This document shows, one piece after another, positions 8,554 through 16,979 of a stretch of DNA of 36,485 nt. The translations under genes were made by a program, and so were the position numbers. This DNA is from JAPLKB01 sp964429485 (GTDB lineage: Bacteria; Desulfobacterota; Syntrophorhabdia; Syntrophorhabdales; Syntrophorhabdaceae), in NCBI GenBank assembly GCA_964429485.1, contig CAYSBW010000022.1, forward strand, positions 1 to 36,485. Reading direction: 5' to 3'. The notes under the pieces were generated by a model. It was given only the letters and a program-made list of their open reading frames with translations, ran no database searches and was not told the DNA's origin. Numbering within the stretch: the stretch's first letter is position 1; each line of letters opens with the position of its first letter.

Positions 8554-9513
8554 TTATGTCAGATTCTCGATATTTATTTTTTTATCTTTCAGAATATCTC
8601 TTTTTGCAAGCAGTATGCTGCCAGCTATTTTATCAAGGACATATATCAAATTACCCTCTTCTTCTATATATTTTTGACCATAGGAAATAGGTATTTCAGA
8701 ATTTACATTACCTAAAAGTGACCTGGTTACAGATTCAATTTTTCTTTCACCATTTGCAAGAAGAACCACATTTTTTGCCTGATACACAAGCTCTGCCCCC
8801 ATGGATATTGCATATCCGGGAGAATTTGCTATTGATGAGAAATGTCCGTCAGTGACAGCGTTGTTTATTGTATTGTCATCCAGCTTTACAAGCATAACCG
8901 AACTACCCTCAAAAGGTATTCCTGATTCATGAAATGCAACATGCCCCCGCCCGCCGACCCCGATTATCTGGATATCTATCCCGCCTGATTTGTTGATTTT
9001 CTCCTTGTAGCCATCAATAATTTCTTTTTTAACCCAGGCAAGATAATTTGATTCTGCTTTTTCTTTTATAACTATTGATTTGCCCGCATCAGTACCGTTA
9101 TAGGTCCAGTCCTGTGGATGTTTTTGCAGTTCTTTCATGAGAATATCCTGGTCTATCAAAGAGCCGGGAGGAACGTTTGTTTCAATAAACTTGTGCTCCA
9201 ACAGACTAAAAAACTCCTGGATCATGAAGTAGCAATAACTTTCCGGGTGCATAACACGCTGCTGAACATTTTCACCGGGTAGACCCACATATTCATCAAG
9301 ATTAAAGCTCCTTATACGGCTGCTGTCAAATTCACCATTATTAGCTGCCCTTGATAGATATCTGTACATTCCTGTGGGCGAATTCCCTGTTGCCAGGCCC
9401 AGAACAGCTTCTTTTTTTTCTTTTAACAAAGAGACAAGTTTTTCCTTTACCAGATCTGCTGCAACTTTACTCATATGATCAAAATTTTTTGTAATAAAAA
9501 CCTTTATTCCCAT
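8554..9513 (-). CDS. NagB-like glucosamine-6-phosphate deaminase/isomerase homologue, divergent
   Basis: This 319-aa protein has the NagB/6-phosphogluconolactonase fold. Classical NagB interconverts glucosamine-6-phosphate and fructose-6-phosphate plus ammonia. Visible motifs are LATGNSPTGMY (phosphate loop), FNLDEYVGL with the catalytic aspartate (D73), HPESYCYFM, and GVGGRGHVAFHESG. In the last motif the His (H191) and Glu (E196) are kept, but the Asp of E. coli NagB (NDGH) is Arg (R189). It is about 50 residues longer than usual, with an insertion around residues 118-170. It sits between glmM and a nucleotidyltransferase-fold gene. It could work as deaminase, run in reverse to make glucosamine-6-phosphate, or act on another sugar phosphate. 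Confidence 0.8.
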   Translation of the reverse strand: MGIKVFITKNFDHMSKVAADLVKEKLVSLLKEKKEAVLGLATGNSPTGMYRYLSRAANNGEFDSSRIRSFNLDEYVGLPGENVQQRVMHPESYCYFMIQEFFSLLEHKFIETNVPPGSLIDQDILMKELQKHPQDWTYNGTDAGKSIVIKEKAESNYLAWVKKEIIDGYKEKINKSGGIDIQIIGVGGRGHVAFHESGIPFEGSSVMLVKLDDNTINNAVTDGHFSSIANSPGYAISMGAELVYQAKNVVLLANGERKIESVTRSLLGNVNSEIPISYGQKYIEEEGNLIYVLDKIAGSILLAKRDILKDKKINIENLT

Positions 9514-9560
9514 TTATTCTCCATTCACTTAATTACAAGATTAAGGATATTTAATTTTTA

Positions 9561-10910
9561 TTATCCCAAGGCGCTTGTAATAACATCGGCAATGTCCTTG
9601 CAATATTTTTCTGTTACATCATCAGATGGTCCTTCCACCATAACTCTGCACATATTCTGAGTACCAGAATATCTGACAAGAACACGGCCGTCATCTCCCA
9701 GTTTTTTCTCAACCCCCTTGATAACCTTTACAACTTGAGGAACTGTTGAGATGTCAGGTTTGTTGTTGACATTAACATTGATTAGACTTTGAGGATAAAT
9801 ATCCATCATCTTTGATAATTCTGACAGTGCCTTGCCTGTCCTGATCATTGCAGCAATAAGTTGCACTGCAGTAATAATACCGTCACCTGTAGTGTGATGA
9901 TCTAAAAATATCATGTGTCCGGATTCTTCCCCTCCAATTATGCTTCCCAGTTTTAACATGTCTTCCAAAACATAACGGTCTCCTACTTTTGATGCGTGAT
10001 ATTTGAAACCGCATCTTTTACATGCAACTCTCAATCCGAGGTTGCTCATCACAGTGCTTATAAGAAGGTCATTTTTTAATTTGCCCTGTTCTTTGAGTAT
10101 GTTTGCACATATAAGCAGTATCTGATCACCGGTTATTTCCTGTCCTTTTTCATCTACTGCAATCAGACGGTCACCGTCTCCGTCAAAGGCGAGACCAATG
10201 GAGGCCCCGCTTTCAACAACTTTTCTTCTAAGATCCCCGGTGTGCTGAGAGCCACATTTGTCATTTATGTTAATACCGTTCGGATTATCATGAATGACTT
10301 CCACATCTGCTCCCAGCTCCCAGAACATCTCTGGAGCAACTTTATATGTAGCCCCGTTTGCTGTATCAATTATTATCTTCATTCCTTCCATGGACAAATC
10401 CCGAGGAAATGTATTTTTTAAAAAGACAATGTATCGACCATTTGTATCATCAAGTCTGTATGCCTGGCCCATATCCTTTACCGGAGGTACAAGGGTGTGA
10501 AGAGCGTTACTCAACATAAGCTCTTCAATTGCCTCTTCCTGTTCATCCGACAATTTGAAACCGCTTCCGGAAAAAATTTTTATACCGTTATCCTGATATG
10601 GATTGTGTGAAGCTGAAATAACAATCCCTGCATCGGCACGCATGCTCTGCGCAATAAAGGCTATTCCCGGCGTAGGAAGAACTCCAAGCAGATAAGGGTC
10701 CCCTCCCATTGAAGTTATACCTGATTCCAGCGAGCCCTCGAGCATATAACCGGAAATACGCGTATCTTTTCCAATTACAATCCTTGTACGGTGATGCTCT
10801 TTTTTTAATGTATAGACAATTGCCTGGCCTATGGCAAAAGCAATTTCAGCATTCATGGGATAGCGATTTGCCTCCCCCCTTACTCCATCAGTACCGAAAA
10901 GTTTACCCAT
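9561..10910 (-). CDS. glmM: Phosphoglucosamine mutase GlmM
   Basis: The 449-aa enzyme converts glucosamine-6-phosphate to glucosamine-1-phosphate for UDP-GlcNAc, peptidoglycan and LPS synthesis. It starts with the family pattern GKLFGTDGVRGEAN. The phosphoserine loop is VISASHNPYQDNGIK (active Ser about residue 101). The metal site is AFDGDGDR, the sugar-binding loop is GGEESGHMIF, and the phosphate-binding loop near the end is VRYSGTQNMCRVMVEG. In this last loop the usual SGTE is SGTQ, a small deviation. AAAGGAG precedes the ATG. It sits 39 bases after the GlmU-like gene, so precursor steps are grouped. Confidence 0.95.
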   Translation of the reverse strand: MGKLFGTDGVRGEANRYPMNAEIAFAIGQAIVYTLKKEHHRTRIVIGKDTRISGYMLEGSLESGITSMGGDPYLLGVLPTPGIAFIAQSMRADAGIVISASHNPYQDNGIKIFSGSGFKLSDEQEEAIEELMLSNALHTLVPPVKDMGQAYRLDDTNGRYIVFLKNTFPRDLSMEGMKIIIDTANGATYKVAPEMFWELGADVEVIHDNPNGININDKCGSQHTGDLRRKVVESGASIGLAFDGDGDRLIAVDEKGQEITGDQILLICANILKEQGKLKNDLLISTVMSNLGLRVACKRCGFKYHASKVGDRYVLEDMLKLGSIIGGEESGHMIFLDHHTTGDGIITAVQLIAAMIRTGKALSELSKMMDIYPQSLINVNVNNKPDISTVPQVVKVIKGVEKKLGDDGRVLVRYSGTQNMCRVMVEGPSDDVTEKYCKDIADVITSALG

Positions 10911-10949
10911 AATACTTTCTCCTTTACTTTTTATATTTAGGTTTAAAAA

Positions 10950-12203
10950 TCATACGCTGAACAATTTTAAAGCCGGTACGATATTTTTAATTTTTTCGCA
11001 AAAACTATCGACTATTTTCTTAAGCCACAATGTACCCTGTTCAGAAATTTGAACAGGTAAGTTTCGTATGGCTTCTAAGTAAGTTGTTTCGCTCCTTTGT
11101 ACTGTTTTATCGAATCCCGAGAAAAAATCATCACGAATTTTATTTATAGCATTGTCCTCCAGATCCTCTGTAAATATTTTTTCTATTTCAGTAAATCTGT
11201 CGTGAAATTCTTTTCTTCCTGTCGGGTTCCGTCCAGCTTCTCTTTCACCAGCAGAAGAAGGCTTTATTTTTTCTGCTAAAATCTGCAATCGCTTCATCCT
11301 TTCTTTTTTTGCAAGAAGCAGTTTATTGAGCAGGCCTTCATATATTAGAGAACCAAATTCCTGCTTATCAAAAAATGGACGCCTTATGTTAATATACCAT
11401 TGTTCGAGGGCTATTAAGTTTGCAATGTATTTAATATTATTGGAAACTATCCGGCTAAGGCCTGCATATGTTCCTGGTGTAAAGTTTACTATTTTCGGGG
11501 AATGTATTTTTCCCGCAATCAGTTTGTTATCTTCAGGAAAATTGTTTCTCAAGATTGAACCTGCTGCTACGACATTGCCGTATCCGATATTTGAAGGACC
11601 TACAATACCACCCTGACCGCCAAGAAAAATTGGTGGTTTGTTAAGCATAACGCCCCTTGGCACATCTCCTATCAAGGATGCTGTGGTTTTGTCCCCATCA
11701 GGAGTGTAGTTGAAGTGTATGTAGGAGCTGCCTACTTCACTGTGATCCTTGCGGCTTGTTCCTCCGGCCATTAGGCAATCGCAGAAATTAATCAGGCTTC
11801 CAAGGGTAACAAAAGGAAACAGTATCGTTTGTTTTAAACCTACACAATGTGCACCGTTAGCTTCTTCTTCAAGAATACAACCTTCCCGTACCTGTGCACC
11901 TGAGCCCATATTTGCTTTTTCAAGAAAGACCGATTTACTAAAATACCCGCCTTTTAGTTCAACCCCTGATCCTAACTGGCAATTATCTATGGTTACCGGG
12001 GTTTCGTAACCAATTCTTGTGCCTGCGGATATTACGGTTTCTTTTCCGTAAATCCTGCATCCCGGATAGATTTTGACATTCTTTCCAGATATGAAGTTAA
12101 TGTTGACTTCATCTCCCAGATCCACGGTTAAAGGGTTCGGAATGTCTACACCTTTATTTATCAATTTGATAATACTATCGTAACAGCGTGGTTTAATATC
12201 CAT
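10950..12203 (-). CDS. GlmU C-terminal-like left-handed beta-helix protein (putative amino-sugar-nucleotide acetyltransferase)
   Basis: The 417-aa protein has no N-terminal pyrophosphorylase domain (no G-x-G-T-x-M loop). Residues about 30-235 are hexapeptide repeats forming a left-handed beta-helix. The segment HFNYTPDGDKTTASLIGD mirrors the NYDGxNKxKTxIGD stretch of the GlmU acetyltransferase domain, and GNVVAAGSIL is also GlmU-like. Residues about 240-417 are a helical extension of unknown role. Similar proteins are often labelled UDP-GlcNAc pyrophosphorylase, which this sequence cannot support on its own. Acetylation of glucosamine-1-phosphate is a reasonable guess given glmM next door. 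It is the first gene of the operon; GGGGGA precedes the ATG. Confidence 0.78.
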   Translation of the reverse strand: MDIKPRCYDSIIKLINKGVDIPNPLTVDLGDEVNINFISGKNVKIYPGCRIYGKETVISAGTRIGYETPVTIDNCQLGSGVELKGGYFSKSVFLEKANMGSGAQVREGCILEEEANGAHCVGLKQTILFPFVTLGSLINFCDCLMAGGTSRKDHSEVGSSYIHFNYTPDGDKTTASLIGDVPRGVMLNKPPIFLGGQGGIVGPSNIGYGNVVAAGSILRNNFPEDNKLIAGKIHSPKIVNFTPGTYAGLSRIVSNNIKYIANLIALEQWYINIRRPFFDKQEFGSLIYEGLLNKLLLAKKERMKRLQILAEKIKPSSAGEREAGRNPTGRKEFHDRFTEIEKIFTEDLEDNAINKIRDDFFSGFDKTVQRSETTYLEAIRNLPVQISEQGTLWLKKIVDSFCEKIKNIVPALKLFSV

Positions 12204-12326
12204 CTAATCCCCCGGAAATGTAATTGTTTAATATCTTAAATAATAAGATTGGTGAAGAATGAAATATTTTTTTGAAAGTAATTAAAGGGTTATAATTAAC
12301 CTTTGAAAGGAACATAAAATTGTTGT

Positions 12327-12355
12327 AAAATAGCACTTTCTTAATTTTGTGTCAA
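12327..12355 (-). promoter_or_regulatory. Candidate promoter for the GlmU-like/glmM/nagB-like operon
   Basis: On the minus strand TTGACA (12350-12355) is followed after exactly 17 bases by TATTTT (12327-12332). The predicted start near 12320 leaves a leader of about 117 bases before the gene. That leader contains a small hairpin, AAAGG-TTA pairing with TAA-CCCTTT (12284-12305), with one bulged base. The position and quality make this one of the better promoters in the window. Confidence 0.6.
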
Positions 12356-12409
12356 TATGAATAAATATTTTTCAGAAGTACTATGCTAATAAGCATGTTT
12401 TATTTTATT

Positions 12410-13033
12410 TTATGGTATCAAGAGACTTATTATACTCAGGATTATCCATCTAAAAAAAGCGATCAGAGGGTCCAATAAGCGCAGCCAGAGAAGACCGATA
12501 ATAATGAACATTCCGTAGGGTTCTATACTTGCCAGTGTATACTGGAATTTTCTGGAAACAAAACCCATAAGGATTTTAGATCCGTCAAGAGGAGGAACAG
12601 GGATCAGGTTAAAAGCGGCAAGCATTATATTAATCTGGGCAAAATAATAAAGAACAGTTGAAGCTACGGTAAAAGGGGAGGGTGCGAAAAAACGAAGGAG
12701 AAAAAGGGAAAGAAAAGCCAGAATAATATTTGCAACAATTCCTGCAGCAGAAACAAAAATAAGCCCTTTGCGTCCATCCCTCAGGTTATCGAAATTTACC
12801 GGTACAGGTTTTGCCCATCCAAATCCGAAGACGAGAAGCATAATTGTACCTACAGGATCAATGTGTTTTATTGGATTCAGACTTAACCGTCCAAGCCATT
12901 TTGCAGTAGGGTCGCCCATTTTGAAGGCAACCCATCCATGAGCCAGTTCATGAATTATAATTGAGTACAGAAGAGGTATGGCTATAAGTATAAAAGTAAA
13001 GGGGTCTTTAAAAAGAATATTGATGAGTCCCAT
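12410..13033 (-). CDS. Site-2 protease family (M50) intramembrane zinc metallopeptidase
   Basis: The 207-aa membrane protein has the zinc motif HELAHG (H28, E29, H32) in its first hydrophobic region, the third ligand in PVPPLDGSKIL (D150), and the conserved NPIKHIDPVGT segment that follows the first motif in this compact subgroup. About five or six hydrophobic segments are visible. There is no PDZ domain, so it is the minimal type, not RseP. Substrates are unknown. It is transcribed alone, divergent from the cupin gene. Between it and the GlmU-like gene (12204-12409) lie only the promoter described above and a short ATGCT/AGCAT hairpin near 12382-12395. Confidence 0.92.
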   Translation of the reverse strand: MGLINILFKDPFTFILIAIPLLYSIIIHELAHGWVAFKMGDPTAKWLGRLSLNPIKHIDPVGTIMLLVFGFGWAKPVPVNFDNLRDGRKGLIFVSAAGIVANIILAFLSLFLLRFFAPSPFTVASTVLYYFAQINIMLAAFNLIPVPPLDGSKILMGFVSRKFQYTLASIEPYGMFIIIGLLWLRLLDPLIAFFRWIILSIISLLIP

Positions 13034-13248
13034 GGTTAATGCCTTTTAGTATCACACATGATCGAGTGCAAAATCAATTCAAACATTTCTGTGAATTTAT
13101 AAAAATATTGATTTTTTATGTGACTATGTAACATAATTGAAAGATATAAACCCGAATTTGTCACCAGGAACGTGTTTGCGCAGGGTGGTCTGACACCTGA
13201 AACCATATTGTAATAACAAACCGGGTATAAGTAATTAAGGATGGACAA

Positions 13249-13590
13249 ATGATAATACATAATTTTAACGATCCCGAAGTTCTTGCAACCACTTATGTTG
13301 CCCATAGAGGCGCTGTGGCGAGAATGGTCATGACAAGCCATTTTCTACAAAGTATGGAGTTTCTTGCCTACGCAATGCTGCCAGCAGGCAATTCCATTGA
13401 AGTGCATACTGATGAAGTCGAAGAGATATATCTCATTGTAAAGGGCAAAGGACTGATGAGAGTGGGAGACGAGGAAAGAGAGGTTAAAGAATGGGATGCA
13501 GTATGGCTGCCTGCAGGTGAACCCCATGGTCTGAAAAACACAGGAGAAGAGGAAATGCTGATAATTGTAAATGCTGCATATCCACGATAA
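13249..13590 (+). CDS. Small cupin-domain protein
   Basis: The 113-aa single-domain cupin shows motif 1 as VHTDEVEEIYLIVKGKG (metal ligands by analogy H, E and E) and motif 2 as WLPAGEPHGLKN with the conserved His. The first His of the usual HxH pair is replaced (VHTDE), which is common in this subgroup. It may be an isomerase-like or sugar-binding protein; function cannot be assigned. AAGGA sits 8 bases before the ATG. It lies about 50 bases upstream of the GalT-like gene on the same strand, hinting at a shared sugar-phosphate role. Confidence 0.88.
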   Translation: MIIHNFNDPEVLATTYVAHRGAVARMVMTSHFLQSMEFLAYAMLPAGNSIEVHTDEVEEIYLIVKGKGLMRVGDEEREVKEWDAVWLPAGEPHGLKNTGEEEMLIIVNAAYPR

Positions 13591-13643
13591 AACATCGAAT
13601 AAAACATAAAAGAATTCACCCAAATTAAAGAGGTATGAAAAAC

Positions 13644-14678
13644 ATGTCTTTTGAAATTTCATTCCGGATTCTTGAATCAGAGAGCACTTTTCTTGACCCG
13701 CGAAAAAAATTCATGCCTGAGACAGAACAGTTCCAGGTACGTTTTGATCCTCTTACCAACAGGTCCGGACATTTCTGTCATTTCGGGGCTATAAAACCTC
13801 AACGACTTCCGCTTGATTTTTACGCAATGCCTGAAACGAAAGGTTTCTGCCCGTTCTGTCCTGAAAACAGAAAAACAGTTACCCCGAAATTCATCCCCAG
13901 GATTTTGCCTGAGGGCAGACTTGAAAAAAATCAGGCTCTTCTTATCCCGAACCTTTTCCCCTACGATATATACAGTGCTGTGATGATAATGACAGAAGAA
14001 CATGTTGTATCCCTGAAAGGGTTTACTGAAGAAATATTGAAGGATGCCTTTTCCCTTGGTATTGAATTTTTCAGAAGAATAAAAACCATTGATCCTTTCT
14101 TGCCCTACCATATTATGACATGGAACTATATGCCTCCTTCAGGCGGCGGATTGGTTCATCCTCACCAGCAGTATTTTGCAACCGCTTGTCCGGGGAACAG
14201 ATTTACAGATGAGCTAATAGCTTCGGAAAAGTTTTACAAAACTCACGGAGCAAATTACTGGAATGAACTGATCAGGGAAGAAAAAAGGTTGAATGAACGA
14301 TACATAGGATCTGATGGAGATTCTGCCTGGCTTTCATCCTTTGTATCAACAGGAATATTTGGCGAGATCGAATGTATTTTTCCCGGAGTGTTCTCTGTTG
14401 AAGCCCTTACTGATACAAACATAGATGAGCTTGTAAGAGGACTTTTGAAGGTCTTTAAATATTACAGCGATAAGGATATATACAGCTTCAATGCATCTTT
14501 GACTTTCGGTCCAGAAGATCAGGAATATTTCCCCTGTCATTTTCGCATTATAGCAAGAACATTCCTGAATACAAGAGACTATGCATCTGATATGAATTTT
14601 TTTCAATCCCTTCTTGCAGAACCTTTATGTGTTTTTCTTCCGGAGGAGCTTTGTAAAGAGCTGAAGAAATATTTTTGA
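13644..14678 (+). CDS. Galactose-1-phosphate uridylyltransferase-like (GalT/HIT superfamily) nucleotidyltransferase
   Basis: The protein of about 344 aa belongs to the GalT branch of the HIT superfamily, which transfers nucleoside monophosphates to sugar phosphates through a histidine intermediate. Motifs seen are FCPFCPEN (zinc-binding cysteines) and SGGGLVHPHQQ, the active-site HPHxQ. Start: an in-frame ATG at 13635 is only one base after AAAGAGG (13627-13633), so ATG 13644 with a 10-base gap is preferred. Sequence outside the motifs differs from classical GalT, and no galK or galE is nearby, so the sugar substrate is uncertain. It sits between a cupin gene and tatC; the 98-base gap to tatC has no clear signal. 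Confidence 0.82.
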   Translation: MSFEISFRILESESTFLDPRKKFMPETEQFQVRFDPLTNRSGHFCHFGAIKPQRLPLDFYAMPETKGFCPFCPENRKTVTPKFIPRILPEGRLEKNQALLIPNLFPYDIYSAVMIMTEEHVVSLKGFTEEILKDAFSLGIEFFRRIKTIDPFLPYHIMTWNYMPPSGGGLVHPHQQYFATACPGNRFTDELIASEKFYKTHGANYWNELIREEKRLNERYIGSDGDSAWLSSFVSTGIFGEIECIFPGVFSVEALTDTNIDELVRGLLKVFKYYSDKDIYSFNASLTFGPEDQEYFPCHFRIIARTFLNTRDYASDMNFFQSLLAEPLCVFLPEELCKELKKYF

Positions 14679-14776
14679 TTTTCCTGCTTTAAAAAAAGAA
14701 GGTAGAGTCCTGTTGATAAATCATAAATCTGCCAGGTATGTAGTTTTACCTTCCTTATCAAGAAGGCCAGGATAAA

Positions 14777-15472
14777 ATGGAAAAAGAACAAATTGTCTGC
14801 CTTTTGAAAGAACTGAAAAAATCTGTCTTTGCAATGCTTATCTCTGTAGTATTATCAAGTATAATATGCTTTATCTTCTATAAAGATATTTTACAATTGC
14901 TTCTCAGGCCAGTTAACATCAAGGTTTATTATTTTTCTATTCAGGAAGTTTTTTTTTCATCAGTGGAGCTGGCAATTTATGGCGGAATATTTTTTTCTTT
15001 TCCCTTTATGGTATTTTTCATGTGGTACGTTTTTAAAGGAACAATTATTTTAAAACCACTTGAAAGTTTTATTTTAATTTTGTTTTCAATAATACTTTTT
15101 TATGCTGGCAGCTTATTTTGTTACAGTATTGTTCTTGAATCGGGTATCAATTTCCTACTTGGCTTTGAAGGAAATGCTTTAAAGGCAATGATATCTGTCG
15201 GGAAGTTCATCGATTTTTCGTCAGCAATGATATTTGCATTTGGTATAACCTTTGAGATGCCAGTAATCCTTTTGGGACTGAACAAAAAAGGCTGGGTTAA
15301 ATCCAAGACACTTGCAGGAACGAGGAGATATGCGATTCTTCTCATTACCATAGTGTCGGCAGTTATTACCCCGACGCCTGATGTATATAACATGATGCTC
15401 CTTGTTGTTCCTGCGTATATTCTTTATGAAACAGGGATAGTTCTCATGAAAATCAATGAAAGAAAAAATTAA
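14777..15472 (+). CDS. tatC: Sec-independent protein translocase subunit TatC
   Basis: This 231-aa inner-membrane protein is the receptor core of the twin-arginine translocase, which exports folded and often cofactor-bearing proteins. Six hydrophobic helices are visible. Family patterns include FGITFEMPVILLGL and a final VITPTPDVYNMMLLVVPA followed by LYETGIVL. The N-terminal helix carries LLKELKKS in place of the usual H-L-x-E-L-R. The sequence is somewhat divergent, and the loop after TM2 lacks a clear GL-x-x-x-E-R. No tatA/tatB gene is adjacent, so partner subunits must be elsewhere. It is followed by an independent promoter at 15502. Confidence 0.88.
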   Translation: MEKEQIVCLLKELKKSVFAMLISVVLSSIICFIFYKDILQLLLRPVNIKVYYFSIQEVFFSSVELAIYGGIFFSFPFMVFFMWYVFKGTIILKPLESFILILFSIILFYAGSLFCYSIVLESGINFLLGFEGNALKAMISVGKFIDFSSAMIFAFGITFEMPVILLGLNKKGWVKSKTLAGTRRYAILLITIVSAVITPTPDVYNMMLLVVPAYILYETGIVLMKINERKN

Positions 15473-15501
15473 TTCAATTAAGCGAAATGTCTGTTGATCC
15501 T

Positions 15502-15531
15502 TTGACTTTAATATATATAAAAAAATATAAT
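15502..15531 (+). promoter_or_regulatory. Strong candidate promoter for the coiled-coil/lytic transglycosylase pair
   Basis: TTGACT (15502-15507) is followed after 18 bases by a perfect TATAAT (15526-15531). A start near 15538 gives a leader of about 150 bases before the small gene at 15691. In that leader ATCCTTTT (15545-15552) can pair with AAAAGGAT (15583-15590), so some structure is possible. This is the best sigma70-type match I found in the window. Confidence 0.7.
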
Positions 15532-15690
15532 TTTTGAGATTTTTATCCTTTTAGGGCAGTATAATAAAAGGCTGGTTTTGAAAAAAGGATGTTAAGTTTA
15601 TGTGCTGGTATAAAAAGCAATTTTTCATCAAAGCTACCAGGTTGTCATTTGCATGAATTGGGATGAACGAAATAAGGAGAGGTAAAAATT

Positions 15691-15915
15691 ATGGAAATTA
15701 ATGAACAAATTGTCAGAGAGTTTAAAAAGAAATTTGAAGTGGAAATGTACAAAAAGGAAACAGAAATAGTTGAGTACTGGAAAAAAGAAATTGATGGGAT
15801 TTACAAAAAAAAATATGACGGGCTCAGCTCTCTTCAAATGGACATTAAGGCCCTTATGGAACGTATGAACAATAGAATAACCATTTTGAATAGAATGGCA
15901 AAGGAACCGAAATGA
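15691..15915 (+). CDS. Small coiled-coil protein, function unknown
   Basis: The 74-aa protein is highly charged, rich in Lys and Glu, with no signal peptide or membrane segment and a predicted helical, coiled-coil character (for example VREFKKKFEVEMYKKETE). AAGGAGAGG lies 9 bases before the ATG, so it is likely a real gene. Its stop overlaps the start of the transglycosylase gene (ATGA), implying translational coupling. No family is recognised. It may assist the downstream cell-wall enzyme, but nothing in the sequence shows this. Confidence 0.75.
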   Translation: MEINEQIVREFKKKFEVEMYKKETEIVEYWKKEIDGIYKKKYDGLSSLQMDIKALMERMNNRITILNRMAKEPK

Positions 15916-16979
15916 AAAATCTTCAGAAGAAAAAAAAGAAATTGTCAGTCGGATGTTCCATATGCAGATGCATTGTTTATTCTGTTTTAAAAGCTTTTAC
16001 ACTTGCAATATTGATTATTCTGATAACCTCGTCTTTTGTATCAGCACAGACTATTCAAAAAAAAGGAAATAATCTCGAAAAAAGGGTTATTGAACTCGAG
16101 ACCGAAGTAACCAGGCTGAAAAAAATGACAAATATATACTCTCTTGATGGATTGCCTGAAACCCTCATTCTTTGCGACAAAAAAATACCAATTTTCAGTG
16201 ATAATATAAGAGAAAGATTTGAAAGAGAATTTTTCCAGCTTCTTGAAGACAGAGGGCTCCTGACTTTAATTGTTAAGAGGTATTTCAAATATCAGAGTAT
16301 GATTAATCTGGAAACGCAAAAAATGTCTCTTCCCACCGATCTTATATATCTTGTTATTACTGAAAGTTACCTTAATCCCAGGGCTGTATCCAGAGCCAGC
16401 GCTGCAGGCTTGTGGCAATTTATGAAAGAAACAGGAAAAGGCGAGGGATTGCAAATTGATGATTATGTTGATGAAAGATATAACATAAAAAAAGCTACTA
16501 AGTCTGCCCTTACATATTTGAAAAAAATGAATAGTGATTTCGGAGACTGGCTTCTTACCATGGCTGCATATAATGGAGGCCCGGGCAGAGTAAAAGACGC
16601 CATTGAAAACCAGAATACAAAGGATTTTTTTGAATTATTTCTACCCCAGGAAACAGAAAGATATATTTTTAGAATCATGGCCCTGAAAGAAATTGTTCTC
16701 AACAGGGAGGCCTATGGTATAAAAATAGATGATAAAGACCTATATAAGCCCATAATAATAAATGAAATCATCATCGAAACAGGTAAGGATGTTCATGTTG
16801 CCATACTTTCAAAATGCATGGATGAGCCATTTAAAATTTTCAGAGATAATAACCTGCATTTAAAAAAATATAGACTACCTAAGGGCACATACAGCATAAA
16901 TATTCCCTATGAAAAGAAGGATATTTTTCTAAAAAATCTGAAAAATTACAACTATATAAAAGTTGTTCGTGAAAAATAA
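15912..16979 (+). CDS. Lytic transglycosylase with SLT domain (MltD-like)
   Basis: The 355-aa periplasmic enzyme should cleave the MurNAc-GlcNAc bond of peptidoglycan, forming anhydro-muropeptides. A lysine-rich N-terminus precedes one hydrophobic segment ending in VSA-Q, either a signal peptide or membrane anchor. A short coiled coil follows (residues about 52-72). The SLT domain has the catalytic Glu in VITESYLNP (E151), then ASAAGLWQFM and AAYNGGPGRV. No LysM domain is recognised at the C-terminus, unlike classical MltD; the last 110 residues are of uncertain fold. It is coupled to the upstream coiled-coil gene by an ATGA overlap. The sequence around its stop codon recurs twice more before nuoA. 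Confidence 0.9.
   Translation: MKNLQKKKKKLSVGCSICRCIVYSVLKAFTLAILIILITSSFVSAQTIQKKGNNLEKRVIELETEVTRLKKMTNIYSLDGLPETLILCDKKIPIFSDNIRERFEREFFQLLEDRGLLTLIVKRYFKYQSMINLETQKMSLPTDLIYLVITESYLNPRAVSRASAAGLWQFMKETGKGEGLQIDDYVDERYNIKKATKSALTYLKKMNSDFGDWLLTMAAYNGGPGRVKDAIENQNTKDFFELFLPQETERYIFRIMALKEIVLNREAYGIKIDDKDLYKPIIINEIIIETGKDVHVAILSKCMDEPFKIFRDNNLHLKKYRLPKGTYSINIPYEKKDIFLKNLKNYNYIKVVREK

Noticed and set aside
13036..13341. 101-aa minus-strand ORF between the M50 peptidase and the cupin
   Set aside because: Half overlaps the cupin gene antisense, the rest is in the divergent promoter region, and the protein shows no recognisable pattern.
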